Part shown: one piece after another, positions 20,766 through 33,207 of the stretch
Position numbering within the stretch: the first letter of the stretch is position 1
How the letters are laid out: every line of letters begins with the position of its first letter
From: Ophiodon elongatus
Lineage: Eukaryota; Chordata; Actinopteri; Perciformes; Hexagrammidae
Direction of reading: 5' to 3'
DNA: 64,000 nucleotides
Assembly (NCBI GenBank): GCA_016806645.1
Contig: JACSYO010002159.1
Span: 4,855,501-4,919,500, forward strand
Notes under the pieces: generated by a model
What the model was told of the DNA's origin: nothing
The model's database searches: none
The model's input: only the letters and a program-made list of their open reading frames with translations
Position numbers and translations under genes: made by a program

Positions 20766-23700
20766 CTGCGCTTTGTTGTTTGGCATTTTGTAAATCTCTG
20801 CATGAGTCACAATCTCCAAGCAAGATTTATTAAATCAAAGGGAAATGTTGCCCTTAAATGGGATTCACACGTATTCCTGAAAGTGTACGGTTCATTTCAA
20901 TTGTACTTGTCCGACTCCGAAAGTGAATCGGCAGAAACGCCCAAACGGGAAGCTAGAGTAGCTCCGTGGATAAGGATTAGTGTATAATTAGGGCTGAGAG
21001 TATTTTGTCAAGTGTTGTAAAGGTCAATAATTCATTTCTAATCCAAACTGACTCCATTTAAGCTAAGTTAGCAAACACGATTTAAACCATGCATGACAGC
21101 CACGTAGCCACGTCAAATAAAGGTTGGTTAGAAGAGAAAAAAGGTCTCGGCCCTAACCCAGACACAACTTCAGTGTCTTCATCAGAGAGCCTCTGAAGGG
21201 CCTGAGATGACGGCGTTTATGACCTGAGGTGTTGGTGAGTGAAACATTAACCTGCAGGAACAAGCATGTCCGGGCCTCACTATACTGACTTACTGGTCCA
21301 AAAATCATCTTAATAGAGAAATGTAAATCTCGTTCTGGAGTCCCCTTTAATGACACGTTAAAGGGTCGCAGTCTGTGTCTCTCTTTGTCCCGTTTCAGGA
21401 ACGCGACGATGGAAGAACACGTACGCCCGACTGAAAGTTTCTGCGTTCAAAACGAAGAACCACGAAGCGGTATTTCCTTTTGTGGCTGAAAAAAAGGCTG
21501 TTGGCAAAAGAACACTCACTCTTTCACTTCTCGCTACACCCATCAGCAGACATCCGACTGGGTTGAGCAATACCGAGCACCACACCAGATAAAGGCAGTA
21601 CTGAACAAACACTGACACACACCTCTTTTATGCACAATGCCCCACCAAGCGCACACGTGTACACGGTCTCATGTCTTTATCATTGACAATAATGGATTGC
21701 TGGTTATGATGCAGGCTCGAAAGATTCAGTCTGTTTTAACGGCAATCCAAAAAATTATTATCAAATATATTAAACATCGGTGGATGCTTCAAGAAGTATT
21801 TTCCAGTCGGATAACGGCGAGATTTGTGTGATCATTTGATTCACGTGCTCAGTGCTTGTCCATTTCCCTGTTCACTAATCTTATCAGGTTTACTACTCAC
21901 TCTCCGTCTTTCATTCACACGCACATGCAGGCTACCAGAGCTCCAATCAATGTCTCAAAATATTAAATCTAAAATATTTAAATGACACTTTTTATACAAG
22001 AAATCCACTAAAAGCAGGACAAACGTCTGCTGAACAACGGTCACGGTTGCCACAAGAGACAAATATGGGACGGCTCATTGAGAAAAGGTGAGGTTTATTG
22101 CTTTTAAATTCAACCGTTCCTTCATAAGAGGAAAGATGTATTTCTCCATTCAAAAGTCTCACTTTAATGACAAAGGATTTTCAGATTTAGGCATATTCAT
22201 GTATGTAAAAGTGTACATTAACAGGGGCCAATATGAATGTAGCTTTAGCTTAAGTTCAGTCAGAAGACCATACTCTTGCAAGCCCGTATTTATTTCTCAT
22301 ACATCTGCCAATCACTTCTCTCTCATTTACTTGCTGTCATTATTCGGGGCTGTCAATCAGACGCCAGCTGTTAGGATCAGCTGGTCTCCTCCATCCAATA
22401 AGCACAACGAAACAATTACATGGTGAGCCTGTCATCTTGCTGCTGTCTCTTTTAAATATGACTGTCTCTCTACCTTCAGTTCATTCATGTTGCTGTTACG
22501 TACACCTCCACCTCCCCGTCTCCACCCGGTCTTCTCAGATCCATCAGCTTCATCAACTCATCCTGCTATCAGCCTCATCAGCCACCAGCACCACCAGGTC
22601 TGGACTCCACGGGGGATCTATCTTGTTGCTGATCGGGGCAGACGGCAGACGGCCCCCAATTACAAATTTCCCTGTAGAGAATGTAATAGAGGCAACAAGT
22701 GTTAATGATATTGACGACAGTGGCCATAGAGGTTCATTATTGAGTAACTAATGACTTAATTCCTCCGTTGGGATCCTGGGGGCCACATCCTCCAGCAACA
22801 CATGGCCCTCAGCTCCAGATCTAACGACTTCTCCTGCATCTGTGCGTCTGCAGCTTTGTTTTTCAGTCCGTTGTGCTTTTCTTTAAAATATGGCGTTTTA
22901 ATTAAATCACAGAATTTTTTTTTCTTTTTCTTTTTTGCATTACTGCAAGTGTTAATCATATGTTTGTTTTTCTTAATTCAGTCTCTTTATAATAAAAGTC
23001 TGCCAACAGCGTATCTTCATACAATCTTTACTTCCCAATAGAGAACATGTGACAATCATCTTTAATAAATAAATGTTTGTTTTTTATTCTTCACACACTG
23101 CTATTTCCCCATCGTACAGACAGTAGTTGTGGTTTTTGCTTCCTATATCGGATAATAGGAAAGAAGGAATACCGTATAAGAACTTATCTTGAAATCATGT
23201 TTGTGTCTCTTCTCTCCAGGTTTTCTGTGCTTCATCTTAAATAAGAACTAGTTAAAAACTAAAGCAGGTTCTGGACGGTGTATAGATGTTTAAGCTGTCA
23301 GTGCAGGAATATTCAACTGGCTCAAACAAATTACACACAGCCCTTTAAGCAGACAACGGGCGAATGATAACATCCTGTTGGAGACGACTCCCTCAAACGG
23401 TACTGGGCATACTGAGCATGGACACATACTCACGCACACAATACGCCTCGATGTGTGTCGGCCGTTTCAGAGATTTTAAGTTGACGACAACGAAAGGACA
23501 ACCTGGAGGAACCAGATGCGTCACATTCCACCTCTAAAACCATTTACAGGCTTGTGATGGCTTGTGAACGTTTGAAATGGAGACTTTAGCTCAAGTGGTG
23601 TACACAAGCTTCAGGGTCATCAGAATATTTCCCAGGAAAAGTCTTTCGTGGGAAACCACCCACGAGGGCTCGACAGCTATCAGGTGAACGGTGCAAAATA

Positions 23701-25206
23701 AAGGCTTTATGGCGTCATCCAATCAAAACAGTGTGAGTTGGCTCAGCCGTGGAGAATGCAGAGATGTGTCTTCCAACAAAATTCCTATTGTAGTATTGTT
23801 ATGTAACTTGCATGTCTGAAATGCACCACAATAGAAATGCTATCGCGGATTTAAAAAGGGTGGAGGCCTAAAATGACTCCTGCGACACTCCATAATCATT
23901 TTGAAATTTGCTGATTATGCTTCGGGCCAGTGGTTTCTGAAGGGAAATGAACTTACTTCCCTGTTTGCACGCCTCTGTTTCGACATGTCGAACAGAAACA
24001 AAGAAGTCAGCTCGGTTTCTGTTTAGAAATTCAATTATCTCAGTGACTTGATCCTATTACATTTATTTATTCTTTCTATCAGGTGTCCTACACGCTTTGT
24101 GTTTGCTACAGTTGGCCATGAAATACATACTTTAAGCTATTCGGTTTACACCCACGAAGGACTTTTGTGCCACATCAGTTGAAGGTTCAGGGTGTTTTCA
24201 TGTGCAGATGTTTTAGTTCTTAGCATTTTGCACAGCAACTAGTTTTGTGCAGTTCTGTCAGCGTGTTGTCGAGAGTAATGGTAGCCAGCGTCCTTGTGTG
24301 TACTGATTCTGTCCAAGCATCTGGCAGATAATTAGTGCTGTTGTTTATGTCCCAGCAGTGGCTTGAATTCAAGCTCATAAACACTATAGTTATGTGCGTC
24401 CCCTCGCATGAGCACAAACTCCAAACTTGGACTTGGACTTTTTCGGGGGATTTCTTATTCAACACGAGTCAATCCTCATGAACGTTTTGTTATCCGTCAC
24501 TTGTTCTCTGTTCAGGAAGGTCTGAACCACAGTGCTACGGCCCCAGGCTTTGAATGTGACAAATCAATCATTCATAATCAAACTCAATAAGAAATGTTAT
24601 ATATTGGAGGGTAGCTCAAGAAGAATGGGAACAGACAGTTGTCTGTAAGTAAACTTGTAAAAACTAGTAAAATCTGATAGTTTGTTAATAATAAACAATT
24701 AGACTTTGAAAGGCAGATTTAGTAGAAGTGACTGGCCACAAAACTGAAGAAAAAAGCAAGAATACATATAGCCTCGGCCTACAACAATAGTTTATATAAT
24801 TTGTTGAAAGCACATACTTAGGATAACAATGGTTTCCTTAGTCTCTTAACCTCCAGATGGGATCCAAAACACAGCCGTTACTTCAGTAATACACTGTTGT
24901 CCTACTGTTGGCTGTTCTTAGACCCACCTGTAGCTATAGTCTGTACTTTACCACTGCAATAACATAGTTATTCAAAATTCAAAATGTATCCAGTTATTTT
25001 TTTTTCAAAACACTCCAACCTTATAAAGAAAGGAAACTGCAAATCTGAAGGGACCCGGGGCAGCAGTTTCAAACATTTCCTTTCACCCATTTTGTTCAAC
25101 AAAACCACTTTACGGGTGTCACTCAGCAACCAGCGCTTTGTGACGCTTACAGGAGCAGGTAAATGAAGTTGCGTTGTGGCTTCCCAAATGTATGCCTCTG
25201 TTGCGT

Positions 25207-25242
25207 GGCTATAGGTCCATCTTATCAGATGGACCTATAGCC
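25207..25242. repeat. Perfect inverted repeat, 16-bp arms and 4-nt loop
   Basis: GGCTATAGGTCCATCT at 25207-25222 and its exact reverse complement at 25227-25242 are separated by TATC. The perfect pairing would give a stable hairpin in either DNA or RNA. It is not part of a simple repeat. Confidence 0.9.
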
Positions 25243-25829
25243 TATACTGTGATGGAGACCGGATGCTGAGCAGGAAACAGCAATGTACCAAATCAATTAC
25301 GAGAACAATAAAAGTATCATAAAATCCCAACGGGATGAGACACCCGCTCAACAATGTTTACCAAAAGCTGCTAATGTTAATATCAATGAGCGGCAAACCC
25401 TTACATACACACCATGGCAGTTGGTGTCGGTGAGTGCATGGACTTTGATTCATGACCTCATTATAACTTAAATCCTAAAGAATGGCCCTCTTTATACGAA
25501 GACCACTCGTCAAAGGGGTTAAAAACTTTTCAAAGTATTCATTTAACACAATAGGCTAGATGCTGACGCTCCTTAAACGCCATAATAACCCTAGAATTCA
25601 ACAAGTGAGTTAATCTAATTGACACGAAGCTTAAATATTGTTGCTATAATTGAAGTTAATTATATGACTTTTGTGTTCACTTTTAATGCTTTTCTTTTTT
25701 TGTTTTGTTAAAGCCTCGAGAGTTTCACCTGCACGACGTGCCACGTTTCTTGTGCTGTCGTGTTCCTGCAAGTCCATCTGCCAGCAGCGAGCCAACGACA
25801 ACAACCAGTGCAGTCCTGGTGACAATAGC

Positions 25830-26257
25830 GTCTCACAGTTCGACAAAATGATGAGTCGCTCCCTTCGCCAAGACTCACTGCGCGTGCGTGGCCCCGTTGG
25901 AGCGCGCGCAGTTGTGCAGCGCTGCAGCAGCGACGGCAGCAGCAGCAGCAGTGTGTAGAGCAGTGTGTAGAGGGCGCGTGCAGCAAGCGGAGCCACTTCA
26001 CAGCAGGTTGCTCTGCAGATAAAGAAACAGAGAGTTTAAACCGCACTTTAACTCGGTGCTTGTGATAGAAAACAGCTGTGAGTGTGTCCACGGTGATTTA
26101 TTCACACTTGTTTTCCACAAAGGTTTTTGTTTTCCCTCCACGCTCAACATGCTCTTTGTTGTTACAGAGAGCAAAGGAGCAGGACCAGTCCCGGGACGTA
26201 CCATGGCGTCAACTTGTTGATGTTGCCACCTATTTATTTGTTTTGCCGTCACTCTGG
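25830..26257 (+). promoter_or_regulatory. GC-rich block with exon-like donor (candidate promoter and first exon)
   Basis: Against AT-rich surroundings this block is rich in CpG (CGCGTGCGTGGCC, GAGCGCGCGC, GGGCGCGTGC) and CAG triplets (25920-25950). It ends in a strong donor, CTCTGG|GTAAGTG at 26258. It could be the promoter and first non-coding exon of p2ry6, whose coding exon begins right after an acceptor at 36818, or of a non-coding RNA. No protein is recognisable on either strand. Confidence 0.4.
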
Positions 26258-26508
26258 GTAAGTGTGTTTTTTTGTTTTGTTTTTGTTTACAGTGTTATTG
26301 CCTCTTTTGCTAAAGGAGTGAAACATATCTAGCTATGAATTAATTTCCCATTGGGGCTTTGTTTTGCTACCCAATCATATCTACATCTTATTTTAGCTCT
26401 AGTGGTATCGTTGTGGTATTCTTAGTACAGTTTTATAGTTTTGTTGTGACGAGTGAAATGTTTCTGCATTGAGGAGGTGTTATTGAGACAGACACTGAAC
26501 GGAATAAA

Positions 26509-26509
<1 letters not shown>

Positions 26510-26559
<50 letters not shown>
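26510..26559. repeat. (CA)n microsatellite
   Basis: Uninterrupted CA run of 50 bp in the fam168a-p2ry6 intergenic region. Confidence 0.97.
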
Positions 26560-26560
<1 letters not shown>

Positions 26561-29500
26561 CTGGGACTAAAATAAGTCACTGAAACGTCCCACAAACCCA
26601 CCAACTCTGGCAAATATCTATCTAGATGTGTGTCTGTGAACTCGAACATGCTCGCACCAAATCATGGAAATCAAATAAGACAGAACCACAGTGCCCATGG
26701 GCAAGGCATTGACCTGATGCCAGCTGCACAGTGGCCTGCCTCGAGGCAACAGGGTTTTTACTGTGCACATATGAGAATATTTGTGACAGCAGCCATGTGA
26801 AGCTTTGCTTTTGCAGAACGGTCACAGTGTAAATGAAGCCAGATGATGATGGGCAAATTATTAGCCTCAATCCACAAAAAAAAAAAAAAAAAAAAAAAAA
26901 CGGCCATAAAATCATTCTGGGAAACTTCCACTGTTCCCACGAATTTGTTGTTGTTTTTTCAGCTTGAGAAAAAACACGTTACTTGTTGACATCCGGGATA
27001 GAAATTTAAATAATTGCTTGTTTGCAGAAGTCTGTTCGTATTTGCAAATCTTGAAATATTTATTCAAATTTTCATGTTACATCGCAAAGGACGATTATAT
27101 GCATATGTTACAAGATGATTAGAGTTACGAGCATGAAGAACAACCGACCAGACATGTTTAATGTTTGGTTTGTTCCTATTCATGGATTCTGTTATCCAAG
27201 ATAAATGGCCTTGATAAATAGCATTTATTTGAGCAACTCCATTATGACTGAAGTGGTATGACGACTAGCAGTGGTTCAACAGAACAACCTTAATATCTGC
27301 ATCAACCACCTGAAAATACCCAGTGCAGGGTTTCACAACACTGGGCTCATATTGATAACTTGAGGCAGCAGGAGATTAAGTTTATACTTTACTGAGAACA
27401 TACAGACATACAGGAAGAAGCGTCCTCATTAGGCGTCCAAAAGAGAGCTGTCAGCCAAATGCTCCCACTCACTCATACGTGTGAGATTTCCTGACAATTA
27501 CTTTCATAATTGTGTGGGAGAAAGTGCTGACAAATAGCCATCCCAATTTCCAGGAGCAAAGATGACGTCTTCAAATTTCGTCATGTGTTCAACCAGCACT
27601 CTAAAACCTATACATATGCAGTGTAATGTCACACAAAACGAAGAGAAACCGCAAATCCTCATTATTGAGAAGTTGAAAATTAGTAATTATTTTTGCATTA
27701 TTGCTTGAAAAAACGACTTCCTTCCATTCCAAAGTCCTGTCATTCAGTTATTTGTTTTAGTACTACAAGCATATACTTGCTTCTCTTTAGTCATTGCACA
27801 CATCATCTCTGCTGTTGATGACGCCAGTAGAAAAATGGTGATGTGAGACTTTTGCAGTAAACTCGTATAACAAAGCTTTGTGCCCGACTCTAGTGAAAAT
27901 AAGTAGTGACATCACAGACCAGGAATGTTTGGATGGGCTGTCATGTGTAAAGACCTGGCACAATCGCCATGGTGACTGTGTTTTTAGTGAAGATTCCTGT
28001 CTACCAGTGGTCCAGCTTCTGGAGATGTTTTGTCGGTCTGCCTGGGAACAGACTGATGTAACGCTGGTCAATAGATACGGAGACGGAGATGGAGAGGTGG
28101 AGAAAAACGGTCAAAGTTGTTTACAGGAAAAAGTCAAGTGCACAGTATTGTCTCCCCGAGTAAATAATTAAAAGCTCAGAGACGGCCGTCCCAAGCGTGC
28201 CAGCCAAGTGTCTCCTTAAAATTGTTAATTTAATGTGAATGACCCAAGATACAGACTGAACCAGTCAGTCATGACATTTCTTTTTGTTCTGTCTCCGTGG
28301 TTCACTGACTCTGCTTTTAGCAGAGCTGCATTGACATCGCCTCAGCACCACGAACCCATGACAACATCCACCACAGGCCACGGGCTAACTGCTACCTGCC
28401 CCTCTGTTAAGCGTTTGGTAAGCTCTTTGCTTCACCAGAGGTGTGCATTAAAGCAGTTACAGCAACTCGCAGCAGCTTATGTTTAGGAAAACATGTTTTC
28501 TTCTGTCAACATTAAAAAGAATCAATAACAATTGCCATTCGAGAGCAAAAAACAAGGGCCTGGGCAACAACAAAAGTTGAACATTTTTGTGTGTCCCTGG
28601 GATGTTTGTGCATTATTAGTAAGTGTTAATGTTCAAAATCTTTGGGCGGACTTGGAAGAGAATTTCTGGATTCAGTAGGTTATAATAAAAATCAATTTAA
28701 TAAAAGTTGGCAATATAGTGCATAATCCTCAGCTGAGGGTTCATAAGCCAACGGCAGGCCACAGCCTTTCAACAGTTGCCAGTAAAAGCAGCCTGCGAGA
28801 GTTATCTGTCGGTGCACGTTGACCTAAGAGAGCCTTGAACTGATCAGTACATTTGATAATAGAGTCCAATGAAAATGTGCATCGTCGCCTCTCGTTGGCT
28901 CAGTTTTGTAGCGTGGATTTGGTTAAAGTTTTATGGTAGTAGAATCGATGATCTCGGTTGGTTTAGAGCTGGTGCAAAGGTCTCTCCCAGACCTACCGGC
29001 ACTTGAAGTCGTCTCTCCACCCTCTCGTATAGCTGAACGCATCAACCCCCCTCAGGTGGAGATGTTTTATTGCCCTTTGTGTTGATCTTGGAGACTTCAG
29101 TGTCTTCATCCACCTTTCCCTATCTCATTCCATGCACATCTGAACTAAGTCTAAGTAAGAAACTCAATGTGGCTTTCTTCTATGTCACGCATACTCCTTC
29201 CCATAAGGCTCGCTATTCCTTATTAATTATCCTTTTTAAGTATCGTAATTTATACATAGACATTCCTCATTTACAAGTGTAAGTCATATTATATTATTAC
29301 AACCTAACATAAGCCTGTATTATTCTCACGATAGAGAGGTGTAAAGGAAATAAGAGAACATGTCCAGTGAGCCTGTTTGTGTGGCTGCTGTTGCATCTGT
29401 GTTTATGCAAGCAAACAAATATTTTAACTTTTTGGATACATTTCTTACCAGTGCTGTTTTTTGGACGTCTCTTGATTCTTTAAGTGATTTAGGTCAAGAA

Positions 29501-30045
29501 GGCCCCCGATCCGATGGAAAAGTCGACTTACAATTTATACTGCTGTGTTGCTTATCACCATTATTCTTACTCATGAAAGTAAGCTTTGCAGCTACCTGTC
29601 TGTGGCTACCTGCAGCTACCTGTCCCCACAACACCAGACCAATTTGGACTGCTGAACAAATCGGAGATGGATGATGATTCAGAAGTCTGGGACAAAGCAA
29701 ACAAAATCCTCCAAAATGCTTAAAAAGAAATGACGACTCTTACGTGTGCATTTTTTTTTTTTTTGCGAATGCTTTTATCACAAAGTTGACAGTAGAGGCG
29801 CAGCTAGTCCATCCGGGGACCTGGCGGTTCATGGTAGTTGCATAACCCCAAAACAAAAAGCCCCCTACGAAACGATCAAACCCGAACGCACAATGTCAGA
29901 ATGAGTGAATGAAGTAAAACACAACAACAGCTCTGATGATGAGTCTGATGATCATGAAAGAAGGAACCGAGAAGGTTTCAGTGCCCGATGCTCTACTCTC
30001 CTGCGTCTCTATTTTATTTATTTCATCAGCGCTGCATTCACTTCC

Positions 30046-30048
<3 letters not shown>

Positions 30049-30101
<53 letters not shown>

Positions 30102-30113
30102 CGTGTGTGTGTG
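30049..30113. repeat. (GT)n microsatellite
   Basis: GT run of about 65 bp with two GTGC interruptions near its right end. Confidence 0.97.
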
Positions 30114-30877
30114 GCAACAGCTTGACAAGAGTCAGACAGAGACCAGCCAGAACTGCTGTCGATCAGTCTTTACATGCCTGATGACATCATCGGTCCAAAT
30201 CCTCACAGCGACGAGCATCGACATGTTTTGGGCTACAAGTTACAACAAACTATTACCAACAGAGAGCTGTGTGCTGTCACCTTCCGGCCATGAGTGTGAT
30301 CCATATCACCTCAGAAGGTACTCCTGTCCATCGCTACTTTTTCAGTAGAAGCAACTGGCTTTCGGTTTGGCTCTGCCAGAATGGATTTTCTACTGGATTA
30401 ATACTCAAGTCTTCGGTCCATATTTGTACCTAACAATTCTCCACTTCTTCTGTGGAAAACAAACAATCAGTGTACACGCATCATTTTTCAGAGAAACGGT
30501 CCAAGAATGTTGAGCGTCAGTTCAAATGTGTTTGCTGCTTTGTAAGTGGGAGCTGGCCTGTGCTTTCTGAGCACAGTTGGGAAGTTGTCTGTTAGGACCG
30601 TTCACTGATCGGGTCGCATGCAACAAGCACTTGTTTTATTCTCCTCTTGTGTGTGTGTTTTGTGTGTGTCTCTGTTGAACACCAGCCTTCTTCATCCCCC
30701 ATGAGTCTATTTATGGTGCAGCTGATTGGTTTTAAATGTCTCCTGTGTAATGGCCACACAGTGCCCGTCCTCAGGATTGATCGACTTATATTAGCCTGCA
30801 CCATATTAGCTAAGATAATTAGTAAAGCGTTTTTCCCTAATTTAGACAAATGGCTGTGGCATCTGCAGCATGCAATG

Positions 30878-30878
<1 letters not shown>

Positions 30879-30918
<40 letters not shown>

Positions 30919-30927
30919 TGTGTGTGT
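30879..30927. repeat. (TG)n microsatellite
   Basis: TG run with a TTTG interruption. It is about 100 bp left of a CT array. Confidence 0.95.
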
Positions 30928-31023
30928 CTCTGTACATGAGTGTGTGCTGTATTGTATCAGACAGTGAGCATGAATCATTGCTTAGAGTGGGCAGAGACAG
31001 TATAGCGATCACAGAAGTAACGA

Positions 31024-31026
<3 letters not shown>

Positions 31027-31080
<54 letters not shown>
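31027..31080. repeat. (CT)n microsatellite
   Basis: Pure CT run of about 54 bp, the only long polypurine/polypyrimidine dinucleotide array in the window. Such mirror tracts can form triplex (H-DNA). Confidence 0.97.
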
Positions 31081-31082
<2 letters not shown>

Positions 31083-31304
31083 AACTCAACGTTTTTCTCT
31101 TCATATGTGTGTTTATAACAGAGACAGACAGAGAGTGTGTGTGTGTGTACAGTATTCAGTATGAGTCTGTATGTTTCCTTCTCTGCACATTACCGGCTCC
31201 ATTAGGTTAATTTACCTAAAGGGCAACATCTCTGAAGTCGGCCAGGCAGATAGAAGAGTCGCGGAAACATTGCTTTTTGATCAACAATGTTTAATGATAA
31301 CATT

Positions 31305-31520
31305 TAGTGCTGGGTGATATGGAGAAAATCAAATATAGCAATATTTTTGACCAAGTGCCTTAATATCGACATTGCAACGATATTGTTGGGTTGACTATTG
31401 GTGCTTTTACAAAATATTTGCACGTTGAGATTTTTGATAACTCATCATCAGTTATGTGGATATAATTACTAAGTGGGTAAAAACAAATAATAGAACAGCT
31501 AAAACAGTCTCCTAATTCCC
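31305..31520 (+). mobile_element. Dispersed fish repeat, GCTGGGTGATATGG type
   Basis: The block opens TAGTGCTGGGTGATATGG and continues with GATAT-rich text and TTGGGTTGACTATTGGTGC. From memory this is a very common dispersed element of percomorph genomes, probably a non-autonomous DNA transposon. The copy is truncated: I do not see the matching GATATCG-rich right end. It carries no coding capacity. Confidence 0.6.
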
Positions 31521-31926
31521 GAAAAGAATGTACCTCCAGCAGACACAGAGCAGCGTAAGTATTAATTTGGAGCTGAGTTTGATTCCACCAGATGAATGAA
31601 AGTCCAATATTCATTCTCTTTTATTCATTTCTCCTTTGGTCTCCACCAACATCTGCCCATTTAGCTTTTAAATGCTCTACTGTGTTCAACTGCCAGTCAC
31701 TAACTGTATCTATTTGTTGTTTAGTGCTATTCAGAAGGTAGTGGATTAATCAAAACTTATTGTTGACATACCCTCAGTTGACTCATGTTACCGTATCCAA
31801 AAGTCCACATTCTAAATAATCATTAACGCTTTCTACGGCGTGTTTGATGTATGAATCTGTTTGGGTTATGTGGAGTTGTTGATCTCTTATTTGTCCTGAG
31901 TTACAGTCACAGTCTTGCAATCGAGG

Positions 31927-32052
31927 TATATAAATAAGCCTCGTCACCCTCAGCTCTGCCCTTTGGCAGGCCTGAGGGCAGAAAGTGTGCAGCAGCATTC
32001 CTCTCGAGTCAAAGCATGTGAGAAAGAGAGTGAGCGATAGACCGAGTGCAGA
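31927..32052 (+). promoter_or_regulatory. TATA promoter and candidate non-coding first exon
   Basis: TATATAAATAAG at 31927-31938 is a strong TATA box. Initiation would fall near 31952-31960 (CCTCAGCTC). About 95 bp on is a near-consensus donor, GCAGA|GTAAGTGA, at 32053. The next gene on this strand, p2ry6, has an acceptor 9 nt before its ATG. This block is therefore a good candidate for a p2ry6 5'-UTR exon, with an intron of about 4.8 kb. The tRNA gene would then sit inside that intron. The link is inference. Confidence 0.45.
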
Positions 32053-32155
32053 GTAAGTGAGCGTCGCTGTCAGGGACCGGTAACATTACCCTCGTGTACT
32101 GTGGGTGTGTACTTCTGCATGGTTACTGATGTTTTCTACGGGTGGGCAGTGCGCA

Positions 32156-32228
32156 GGGGAATTAGCTCAGATGGTAGAGCGCTCGCTTAGCATGCGAGAG
32201 GTAGCGGGATCGATGCCCGCATTCTCCA
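32156..32228 (+). tRNA. tRNA-Ala, anticodon AGC
   Basis: This 73-nt sequence folds as a full cloverleaf. The acceptor stem is GGGGAAT/ATTCTCC, including the G3:U70 wobble pair that marks tRNA-Ala. The D stem is GCTC/GAGC, the anticodon stem CTCGC/GCGAG with loop TTAGCAT (anticodon AGC at 32189-32191), and the T stem GCGGG/CCCGC. The discriminator base is A. There is no intron and no encoded CCA. Internal A box (TAGCTCAGATGG, 32163-32174) and B box (GGATCGATGCC, 32207-32217) are intact, so the gene should be active for RNA polymerase III. It differs from the human tRNA-Ala-AGC I remember by a single base in the D loop. It appears as a lone copy here. Confidence 0.97.
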
Positions 32229-32234
32229 GAAAGC

Positions 32235-32239
32235 TTTTT
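32235..32239 (+). terminator. RNA polymerase III terminator
   Basis: A run of five T begins 6 bp after the tRNA-Ala 3' end, the usual Pol III stop. Confidence 0.9.
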
Positions 32240-33108
32240 GAGTGTGCATGCACACATTATAATGTATTTAAGGGCAAGAGGATTTCTGCAGATTATCTCA
32301 TGTATTAGTGGACGCACCATGAAAAAGCGGTGTTGAGGATTAATGGCTGAGTTTGAGTTGATGGTAAAATCTCCATTTATAATGAGTATATATATATATT
32401 TTTTATTCTTAATTGAGAAAAAAACACTATTGTATTTTTAAATAGCACAACATCACAGGTTTTTCCCTCAAGGTAGTGTAACTGACAACCTTCAGAATAC
32501 GTTTCTGTGATTTCACCACAGATGCAGTTTTAAGAGAAAGATGTATGGTCAAGTTTCAGGAAGCTCGCCAAGAATACTACAACTGTGTGGGCAGAAAAGG
32601 CTGCACCGAGTCACAGAGCAAAAGTAGAAAAGTCTTTCACACCCATTATGACATCGTCAGATGAATTTCTGCAAAGGTTGATGAGCAATGTTTTGATTAG
32701 TGTTTGCTGTTAGTGTCGTGAATGGAGTAAACATGTGGGTTGAAATTACTTCATTACAACTTTTATTTTTATGTTTTGAGAATCTCGTCTAAAAATCTAA
32801 AAATAGTACAAACCTGTAACTAAACCGTTACTGTCATTTAACCTTCTTTGAGTTATTTTTAGAAGTGCTAGAAGATTTTTCTTAACACCTACACATCAAT
32901 ATGCATTCCTCATTTACTCTGAAATCATTCTTGTGATATAGATCTTAGTTGTGATTTTTTTTTTTTTTTTTGCCATTTTCTTTCCTGTGGTGCTTCAGTG
33001 TGTTTCTCTATTATACTGCTATAAAGCTAAGATCAATGCCGATTATGAAATGGATACGGCCTGGAGACTAGCTGTGGGCAAACACTTCACCCAGAAGCCA
33101 TCAGAGGC

Positions 33109-33162
33109 ACACACACACACACGCACACACACGCGCGCACATGCACACACGCACGCGCACAT

Positions 33163-33203
<41 letters not shown>
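33109..33203. repeat. Imperfect (CA)n array with CG steps
   Basis: CA repeat interrupted by CGCGCG, ATGCAC and GCACGCGC. It is a 95-bp alternating purine-pyrimidine tract with good Z-DNA potential. Confidence 0.95.

Positions 33204-33207
<4 letters not shown>

Larger units (their letters stand above)
20491..31900. other. Intergenic region fam168a to p2ry6 (left part)
   Basis: No exon of a recognisable gene is visible. Small open frames (for example 27878-28171 and 29360-29674) look random. Entries below cover a TATA box (20756), a perfect hairpin (25207), a GC-rich exon-like block (25.8-26.26 kb), several dinucleotide arrays and a dispersed repeat. A block at about 22560-22740 has mixed composition with TAATGATATTG-like words and could be a conserved non-coding element, but this cannot be told without alignment. 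Confidence 0.6.

Noticed and set aside
27878..28171. 97-codon plus-strand frame in the intergenic region
   Set aside because: It has mixed composition but no family match, splice partners or promoter; nothing separates it from chance.
32105..32308. 67-codon frame containing ELAQMVERSLSMREVAG
   Set aside because: It is the tRNA-Ala gene read as protein, a familiar false gene.
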